Shown: positions 26,810-31,812 of the stretch, one piece after another
How the letters are laid out: every line of letters begins with the position of its first letter
Numbering within the stretch: the first letter of the stretch is position 1
Virus record (IMG/VR): IMGVR_UViG_3300037119_003295
Coordinates: 1-31,812 of that record
From: a virus
Direction: 5' to 3' (one strand)
DNA length: 31,812 bases
The notes under the pieces: model-generated
Seen by the model: the letters and a program-made list of their open reading frames with translations, nothing else
Databases searched by the model: none
What the model was told of the DNA's origin: nothing
Made by a program: the position numbers and the translations under genes

Positions 26810-28725
26810 TATCGTCTCCCTTTCCTGTTATATCCAAATTGCATACTTACTATTTTGAATTTCTGATTCACTGTATTTTGATTGCTGAAACGCAATTGTA
26901 ATCTTTTGCCGCGTAATTGACCAAAGTAAAGCTTTTGCTCACCCTCGGCTTGACCGCCACCCCAGTTGTCACGACCCCAAACCATTGTGCCCCATAGTGA
27001 TCCGCCAGGATTGAGACTAACTTGCAAAACGTTACCGTCACCAAGGTCAGAGTCGGTGCGGTAATTTAAATTCATGAAATAAGCGCCGGCCTTTTCATAA
27101 AGCAAGTTGGTGTATCTAAAGTCTTTGTAGGTCTGCTCATCACCCGGAATACCGCTAAACTCTTTAGTCCAGAAATACGAGTTAATTGCCGCGCCGTCGT
27201 CGTTATATTGATCAGCCTTTAACATCTCGTGAACAAAGCCGACCGCTGCGGATGATTGATAGTAAAGCTTGCCGTTATAAACAGTCATCTGCTCGGCAGA
27301 TAAACCAGTCCACGGAACCCAAGACGCCTCTTGTTTCTTAGTCAGGTTTTCAATCGAGAAATCGAAAACAAACATGCGGTTATTTGCAGTAGCATCCGAA
27401 CCGTTAGCGAATGTGATGTAAGCCTTGTTTTGGAAAACCATCGCGCTAATACGGCCGACAAATGATTCAGACATATCGAAAACATCAGGCTCAATACGGT
27501 CTGATTTCATATCAGAACCCGCAGCAGATACCGTGAGCAAGGTCGCCTCGGGATCGACAGCGTTACCAGCAACAGCGGCAAAGCCCACTATCTTAGCGTT
27601 CTGGATAGCGGGGAACATGATCTTGTTGTTGTAGCTGAATAGGCCGAACGGGCTTTTAGATCCGTAGCTAGATCTAAGCTTAACAAGCACCCACTCAGTA
27701 TCGTCAGGTGACGGCATATACTCAATATATGCGCCGTTACTTGTGAATATCAGCAGACCGTTATCGTGAACCGCTAGACCGCGAATTAGATCGCCAGAGT
27801 TATCGCCGACCTGAAAGAAGTTAGTCGCTGGGAACACATACGGGTTAGACCCGTTCGCATCAATATCGGAGTACCAAATAAAACTTGGGTTTGCCGTATC
27901 GTTACAGAATAGACGCCCCTGATGGTTAATAATTATCGAGTAATTGGGTGGCTCACCGGCATCACGCGGCATTTCAGCCCCAAGCTGACCATCAATTAAG
28001 TTATCTGTGGTTGTAGTCGCTGTGTTGTTAGCAATCTCGCCAACCCTGAAGTATGTGGCGAACGAATTATTCTTGGTTCGGTAAAGCCTGCGTGCATTAA
28101 CACCGTGTGATGCGGGTGCTGTGGCAATACCCGATACCTGCACCGTTGCTGATGCCGCAGTAAACGTTACCGAGATCGGTCCGCCGTCACTTTCAACCAG
28201 GGCCGAGTTTACGTTAGTATATCTGTAGAGATATAAGCCCGTAACGAAACCAGTTGCAAAGCTTGCGGCGGTTGCTGTTTGCGTTGGTGCCGGTACGCCG
28301 TGCCTTGTAAACGCACCGTTATATTTATATGGGGTTACGTTTCCGTTACCAAAGAAAATGTAATTCTCTTGCTCCGCCGCGCCAACACGAACACCGGCTG
28401 TGAACACCGATTGAGCTGATGGGATTGTGTTAAACGTTGTTCCCGACGCGACGTATAAACTACCGTTCCAGAAAGCGCACATACTCTCAACGCCGGTTCT
28501 ATCGTGACGCGTATATAAACCATCACCAGCAAAGCTACCGACTGAAGCCGTGTTGAACTTAGTAACACCGGGCCTTGTTTCGACCGCACCGTTTGTGAAC
28601 ACGACGTTTAAAGCATCAGGCGACTCGTTATCGAGAATTAGATGCTTCTCGTATTTGCTATTTTTCCCACCGTCAAAGTTCTGACGTTGCTTGGCGGGAT
28701 AGATTATGTCGTGATCGCGACTCAC
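26809..28725 (-). CDS. Tail hub/stabilisation protein (P22 gp10-like)
   Basis: A 638-residue protein that by pattern resembles podovirus tail hub or P22 gp10-like stabilisation proteins. The N-terminus is basic with LDNESPDALNVVFTNGAVETRPGVTKFN (partial), then beta-propeller-like repeats (GDGLYTRHDRTGV, NLIDGQLGAEM, GLAVHDNGLLIFTSNGAYIEYMP, LFSYNNKIMFP). It lies directly after the head-tail adaptor gene (four-base overlap ATGA), as hubs do. It would close the neck and anchor fibres. Well supported by architecture and order. Confidence 0.72.
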   Translation of the reverse strand: MSRDHDIIYPAKQRQNFDGGKNSKYEKHLILDNESPDALNVVFTNGAVETRPGVTKFNTASVGSFAGDGLYTRHDRTGVESMCAFWNGSLYVASGTTFNTIPSAQSVFTAGVRVGAAEQENYIFFGNGNVTPYKYNGAFTRHGVPAPTQTATAASFATGFVTGLYLYRYTNVNSALVESDGGPISVTFTAASATVQVSGIATAPASHGVNARRLYRTKNNSFATYFRVGEIANNTATTTTDNLIDGQLGAEMPRDAGEPPNYSIIINHQGRLFCNDTANPSFIWYSDIDANGSNPYVFPATNFFQVGDNSGDLIRGLAVHDNGLLIFTSNGAYIEYMPSPDDTEWVLVKLRSSYGSKSPFGLFSYNNKIMFPAIQNAKIVGFAAVAGNAVDPEATLLTVSAAGSDMKSDRIEPDVFDMSESFVGRISAMVFQNKAYITFANGSDATANNRMFVFDFSIENLTKKQEASWVPWTGLSAEQMTVYNGKLYYQSSAAVGFVHEMLKADQYNDDGAAINSYFWTKEFSGIPGDEQTYKDFRYTNLLYEKAGAYFMNLNYRTDSDLGDGNVLQVSLNPGGSLWGTMVWGRDNWGGGQAEGEQKLYFGQLRGKRLQLRFSNQNTVNQKFKIVSMQFGYNRKGRR

Positions 28726-29387
28726 CGATATAACCTCGACTCACGGTTAAGCGTATCCATATCCCTGACGACGACAAAGCGGTCTGCTACTAATTTCTCT
28801 CTCTCAAGAGATGAGACGATTTTCTTACTTTCTTTCCAAGCGTTTAAAAACCTATCGGCAATCGCGGGGTTTTGATCCTGCATACACATTGCCCACAAGG
28901 CATAGTCAGCCAAGAATGGGTGATAAACAGCTGGGACATCAAGCGTTCCAAGCGAACTCGGAACCGACGGCATATCGTAGGTGTAAAGTTTTAATGTTAC
29001 ACCGGCCTCGTTCGTGCCCGGCACTGGCCTCAGATATAAAGCATCGCCCCATTGCTGGTAATACTCGGGACGACCTGTCATCGTTTCGTTTTCGTTATCG
29101 CCAGTGAAAACATCGTCACTTAGAAAATCGTTCGGATCTAGCTTATCGCCGTCGTAGGTAATACGAGCAATCTTTAGCGCACGCTCCGGCCAATCATACT
29201 CACGTTGGTCAGCAACCGTTGTCGTCGTGTATACGCGCTCGATACAATCAAACTCGATCGATAGCTCAACTTGCGCTTTATAGAAGAAATTAAATATCTC
29301 TGTTTGCGGAAAAAATGTATCACCAACAGCGTTGTATCTTTGTCTTACGAATGTTTCTAAATCAGTAGGGGTCATACCAACGTCCAT
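28722..29387 (-). CDS. Head-tail adaptor (connector) protein
   Basis: A 221-residue protein starting with FVRQRYNAVGDTFFPQTEIFNFFYKAQVELSIE (partial), the helix-loop-helix of podovirus head-tail adaptor proteins, then YTTTTVADQREYDWPERALKIARITYDG, a strand-rich middle and a C-terminal helical bundle (FLADYALWAMCMQDQNP). The YDWP-type segment is typical of adaptors that dock on the portal. Next to the hub, it supports a short-tailed virion. Overlaps the preceding gene by 16 bases. Confidence 0.75.
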   Translation of the reverse strand: MDVGMTPTDLETFVRQRYNAVGDTFFPQTEIFNFFYKAQVELSIEFDCIERVYTTTTVADQREYDWPERALKIARITYDGDKLDPNDFLSDDVFTGDNENETMTGRPEYYQQWGDALYLRPVPGTNEAGVTLKLYTYDMPSVPSSLGTLDVPAVYHPFLADYALWAMCMQDQNPAIADRFLNAWKESKKIVSSLEREKLVADRFVVVRDMDTLNRESRLYR

Positions 29388-29761
29388 GTTGTTTGAGTGT
29401 TCACTTGCGTCGTGTACGTCGCATCAGTCGCGCTAATAGTAGTATAACTGGTTAACGGCCGACTTTCCGCATTTGCCGAGGTAACAAATATGATGTTATA
29501 GCCCCGCGGATCCATCAGCCCCTCGTAAGACATATCACCAGTAACGTTTAGGATTTGGTTAAAAGTTCTTTGGAAAATTGCCTGGGGGAAAACAGCGTCA
29601 GCTAAAGCTAGTGACTCGCCTATATTCTTGTAAACTATCTCAATTACTTCGCCGTTACCGTAACCCCAATTATCTCCCCAAAGCATCACGCCCCACTTAT
29701 TTGGTACATCAGCACCAAATAAATTTAGTCGGTTCGTGATTGTTTTGACGAAACTGGCCAT
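29372..29761 (-). CDS. Small virion protein, adaptor-associated
   Basis: A 129-residue protein beginning with a short helix (FVKTITNRLNLFG) followed by aromatic strands (WGVMLWGDNWGYGNGEVIEIVYK) and ending in a Thr-rich strand run (TSYTTISATDATYTTQVNTQT in part). WGxMxWGxDNWG also appears in the hub protein (GTMVWGRDNWGGGQ), a possible shared beta motif. Position just before the adaptor suggests a head-completion or tail protein. No family recognised. Confidence 0.55.
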   Translation of the reverse strand: MASFVKTITNRLNLFGADVPNKWGVMLWGDNWGYGNGEVIEIVYKNIGESLALADAVFPQAIFQRTFNQILNVTGDMSYEGLMDPRGYNIIFVTSANAESRPLTSYTTISATDATYTTQVNTQTTWTLV

Positions 29762-29768
29762 TTCATTT

Positions 29769-30224
29769 CTAGCTCAAAGTTACCTGTGTAATAACAACCA
29801 AACTATCGCTAGCGCCCTTGTTAATCACGGCTTCCGTGTCTCTTGAGAAAAGAGTGCCCGCTGCAGATGTATCAAATAGGCCGTACTCGACAATCGCACC
29901 AGTTCCAACGCCAGCCGCAAACGTTGCGTAAACACTGTAAACCGCAGCGCCACCAGTAAAGCTGGCAGTCCCCGCAGATCTAGCAGTCTCAACGCTCATA
30001 GCAGTATCGGCCGCAGTTTCAGCGGTTCCGCCTGTACCAATCGCGATAAAGTAAAATGGGTTTCTTGTAGCAGACGCCGCAGCAGAGGCGAGGTAATTAG
30101 CCAGCGCCTCTTTACCCGCAGTCGTGATCACATTCTTACCGTGAACATGTTGTTTAACAGCGCCGTCAGAACCATAAAGGGTCATGTCCCAGTATCCGTT
30201 GATTTGTACGACGCCATTACTCAT
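29769..30224 (-). CDS. Beta-rich virion protein
   Basis: A 151-residue protein with MTLYGSDGAVKQHVHGKNVITTAGKEALANYL, then FYFIAIGTGGTAETAADTAM (partial). The pattern N-V-(I/V)-T-x-x-G-x-x-x-L-A followed by F-I-A-I-G-T-G is typical of small phage fibre and head-fibre proteins. It overlaps the previous stop by one base (TAATG). Structural role inferred. Confidence 0.6.
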   Translation of the reverse strand: MSNGVVQINGYWDMTLYGSDGAVKQHVHGKNVITTAGKEALANYLASAAASATRNPFYFIAIGTGGTAETAADTAMSVETARSAGTASFTGGAAVYSVYATFAAGVGTGAIVEYGLFDTSAAGTLFSRDTEAVINKGASDSLVVITQVTLS

Positions 30225-30616
30225 TAGACGGTAGCCTCTTTTGTTGCGGTTTTACCACGCTTAGTAGCTGCGATCTTTGCACCCTCAGTGTCAGCAAAAG
30301 CCTCTTCTGTGAATGCGGACTCGTATGCTTCTAGCTCTGCTCTAGATCCGAAGATCTTCCCGTCTTTATGTGACTTATATGCAACAACTTGGTTAGTGGT
30401 ACTTGGCTTACCCTCAACGCGGATCATTTTAAATGACTCCGGTTTTTGTTGGCCCATACCATCAAACTCCATGTTCGCGGGATAGCTCTTAAAGCTAATC
30501 GCCTCGTCCCATTCCATCTCGACAAATCCTTTAGCCGGGATAGTTACCTTGTCGCCTTTGTAGTCTTGCGTAAACGGGTGAACGTTATCATTCCAAACTT
30601 TAACCTTGGTACTCAC
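30224..30616 (-). CDS. Hypothetical virion-block protein
   Basis: About 130 residues from GTG 30616, chosen for AGGAG six to seven bases upstream; a TTG 21 bases earlier overlaps the previous gene. The N-terminal half (VKVWNDNVHPFTQDYKGDKVTIPAKGFVEMEWDEAI in part) is a beta domain of the type often found in small phage head proteins. The C-terminal half is Ala/Glu/Lys-rich and likely disordered. Probably a minor capsid or accessory protein. Confidence 0.6.
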   Translation of the reverse strand: MSTKVKVWNDNVHPFTQDYKGDKVTIPAKGFVEMEWDEAISFKSYPANMEFDGMGQQKPESFKMIRVEGKPSTTNQVVAYKSHKDGKIFGSRAELEAYESAFTEEAFADTEGAKIAATKRGKTATKEATV

Positions 30617-30624
30617 TGAAACTC

Positions 30625-30975
30625 CTAGTCTGAACAAATAATTTTGTATGAAGCGGCCGCTGCGGTCATCGCAGTGCTATGCTCTATTTTTAAGTACTGA
30701 ACGTGAACATTGTTCAAAGGAACCACGCATTGCGTGATGCTTGAACTAATGAACTGTGCGCCCGCAGTAGATGAAACTGAGTTCGGCGGATGATTGATAC
30801 GACGAAACGTATCAGTCGCCAGACCGGCACCATGAAAGTAAACGTCAGTGCCAGATGTCATTGTTGGGATTACAACGCTGATTTTATTATAAGCCTTTTG
30901 CAAATCAATATAGCTTGAGAGTGTTGCCCCACAAGCCATTGATACGCTAAAGACCTGTACAGGTCCGTAGCTCAT
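30625..30975 (-). CDS. Beta-sandwich virion protein
   Basis: A 116-residue protein composed of short strands with Ser/Thr-rich turns (VQVFSVSMACGATLSSYIDLQKAYNKISVVIP; GTDVYFHGAG; VQYLKIEHS). It is like the protein at 6755-7090 in style: a hydrophobic start, quantity-like strands and a final conserved K-V/I. Likely a small head-decoration or fibre-base protein. Structural role inferred from position. Confidence 0.55.
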   Translation of the reverse strand: MSYGPVQVFSVSMACGATLSSYIDLQKAYNKISVVIPTMTSGTDVYFHGAGLATDTFRRINHPPNSVSSTAGAQFISSSITQCVVPLNNVHVQYLKIEHSTAMTAAAASYKIICSD

Positions 30976-30977
30976 AA

Positions 30978-31247
30978 TTAGTTACCGTAAACGGTTAGGT
31001 AAACGCGATCAGCAGAAGTGGCGCCGGTAATTGCAACATTACCAAGGGCAGCCGTTCCAGCTGAAAGGATGTTTGGCTTAAATTTGATAGCGCCACTTGT
31101 TGCGGTGTTAATCGCGGTGGACATACCAGAAATGTTTTTCAAACCAGTTGAAAGCTCATATGTTGCAGAGTCAGCGAGCAAATCCCAAACTTGCAAACGC
31201 TTATCGCCAACTACGGCTTCTACTACTTTTGTCGCGGTCCAGGCCAT
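30978..31247 (-). CDS. Small virion protein
   Basis: About 89 residues from ATG 31247, with AGGGAG seven bases upstream; GTG 31253 is too close to that site. It reads MAWTATKVVEAVVGDKRLQVWDL and then beta-turn-rich AGTAALGNVAITGATSADRVYLTVYGN, a pattern often seen in small phage head proteins in which the last strands are highly regular. Structural role inferred; no exact family. Confidence 0.55.
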   Translation of the reverse strand: MAWTATKVVEAVVGDKRLQVWDLLADSATYELSTGLKNISGMSTAINTATSGAIKFKPNILSAGTAALGNVAITGATSADRVYLTVYGN

Positions 31248-31258
31248 ATTCACACTCC

Positions 31259-31812
31259 CTATGAATAAAGTATTTTTTTCTGCGCTTTAGCATCCGCCAT
31301 TTGCGCGTCTAGCTCGTCGTTGATATTGAACATTCTAAGGCAATCAGCCAAATCCATATAGCGAAAAGCCGCGATGTTACCTTCGGGGTATGATCCGAGA
31401 CAGCCCCCACTACAATTATAGTATATTCCAGGCGCCCGCATAGCCACCGAGTCAAAATAAGCTTTAAAGTTATAGTAGGACGGCCATGTTTTACGACGTA
31501 TCCCGTAAACATCTGTACACCACATGACGTGGCCCATATTTGCGTCGTACTTACTATCCCAAGCATGGAACCTATGATCATAACCAAAACAGAAATCTGC
31601 ACCTGTATAGATAATCTGGTGTGCCGCCAAAATTGACTTAGCAAAGTATAAACACGCACCTAGTACATTCCCACCAGTTGACAAGAAGTGATTAAACTCC
31701 TCGATCGCATCTATTTTTTGTATGAGCTCGGCATTCGGTAACGGCGAGTTAAAAAATAGTATCTTGCCTTGCCACTTCTCCAATAAACGCGGATCGGTGG
31801 CAATAAAGGCGA
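31259..31812 (-). CDS. Partial DUF115 (Maf/MptE-like) protein
   Basis: C-terminal 184 residues of a protein whose start lies beyond the window; the frame stays open to the edge (ATDPRLLEKWQGKILFFNSPL). It has the DUF115 pattern: a TDP segment, TGGNVLGACLYFAKSILAAHQIIYTGADFCFG and then a HAWDSKYD motif, and a C-terminal loop with SYPEG. DUF115 includes Maf flagellar glycosyltransferases, which move nonulosonic acid onto protein, and archaeal MptE-type enzymes. In a phage with nonulosonic-acid genes, a transferase role is attractive but unproven. Cys-rich C-terminal piece (YNCSGGCLGSYP) is unusual. Confidence 0.5.
   Translation of the reverse strand, partial: AFIATDPRLLEKWQGKILFFNSPLPNAELIQKIDAIEEFNHFLSTGGNVLGACLYFAKSILAAHQIIYTGADFCFGYDHRFHAWDSKYDANMGHVMWCTDVYGIRRKTWPSYYNFKAYFDSVAMRAPGIYYNCSGGCLGSYPEGNIAAFRYMDLADCLRMFNINDELDAQMADAKAQKKILYS

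Noticed and set aside
1-31812. CRISPR arrays, tRNA genes, insertion sequences
   Set aside because: No regularly spaced repeats, no cloverleaf-like sequence with a TpsiC arm in a plausible place, and no full transposase. The HTH at 10243 resembles a transposase DNA-binding part but has no catalytic domain or terminal repeats.

Overview
The window looks like most of the genome of a tailed bacteriophage, or a prophage of one, probably with a short tail (podovirus type). Evidence: a large terminase, a head-tail adaptor followed by a large P22 gp10-like tail hub/needle-platform candidate, several coiled-coil or Gly/Ala-rich candidate ejection proteins, beta-rich fibre proteins, and no tape measure, sheath or major tail-tube gene. 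Both ends cut a gene (a probable portal at base 1 and a DUF115-like protein at base 31812), so the portal-capsid block probably lies outside. The host is likely Gram-negative: two proteins carry lipoboxes, and the phage carries parts of a nonulosonic-acid (sialic/pseudaminic-type) sugar pathway. The host cannot be named from this sequence.

Layout. 1-3978 (minus): packaging block (DUF5681 protein, a small SSPVDRRM protein, NeuB-like synthase, TerL, Fis-like HTH, zinc ribbon, start of probable portal). 3979-4486: regulatory segment with one small gene missed by simple length cut-offs. 4487-5149 (minus): lipoprotein with its own upstream region and terminator, a moron-like unit. 5249-7294 (minus): FlbD-like protein, fibre-like and small virion or membrane proteins. 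7333-8945 (minus): Lar-like protein, helicase-loader-like protein and lambda-O-like initiator with three internal 11-bp iterons next to an AT-rich stretch. 8946-9176: repeat-rich non-coding region. 9177-9512 (minus): VRR-NUC nuclease. 9570-15014 (plus): compact early operon (RHH regulator, GH24 endolysin, HTH protein, RecT-like annealing protein, many small proteins, HNH/AP2-like protein, XRE regulator). 14956-16770 (minus): probable lysis or membrane genes. 16682-20716 (minus): sugar cluster (GNAT, Acb2-like protein, class III aminotransferase, cytidylyltransferase, Gfo/Idh oxidoreductase, PseB-like dehydratase). 20718-31812 (minus): virion genes with one HNH homing-type endonuclease.

How it may work together. 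The dehydratase, aminotransferase, acetyltransferase, NeuB-like synthase and CMP-transferase would make a CMP-activated nonulosonic acid. A DUF115 (Maf-related) protein at the window edge is a candidate transferase. No UDP-sugar hydrolase is visible. The product could decorate virion proteins or alter the host surface. A small Acb2/Tad1-like protein inside the cluster suggests a counter-defence role.

Regulation. GTATACAA palindromes sit upstream of four genes or divergent starts, one next to an RHH protein gene. Several regulator genes have hairpins of the form CCTCA...TGAGG that bury the Shine-Dalgarno sequence. Separately, an SSPxDRRM peptide recurs in three different small proteins, written with different synonymous codons.
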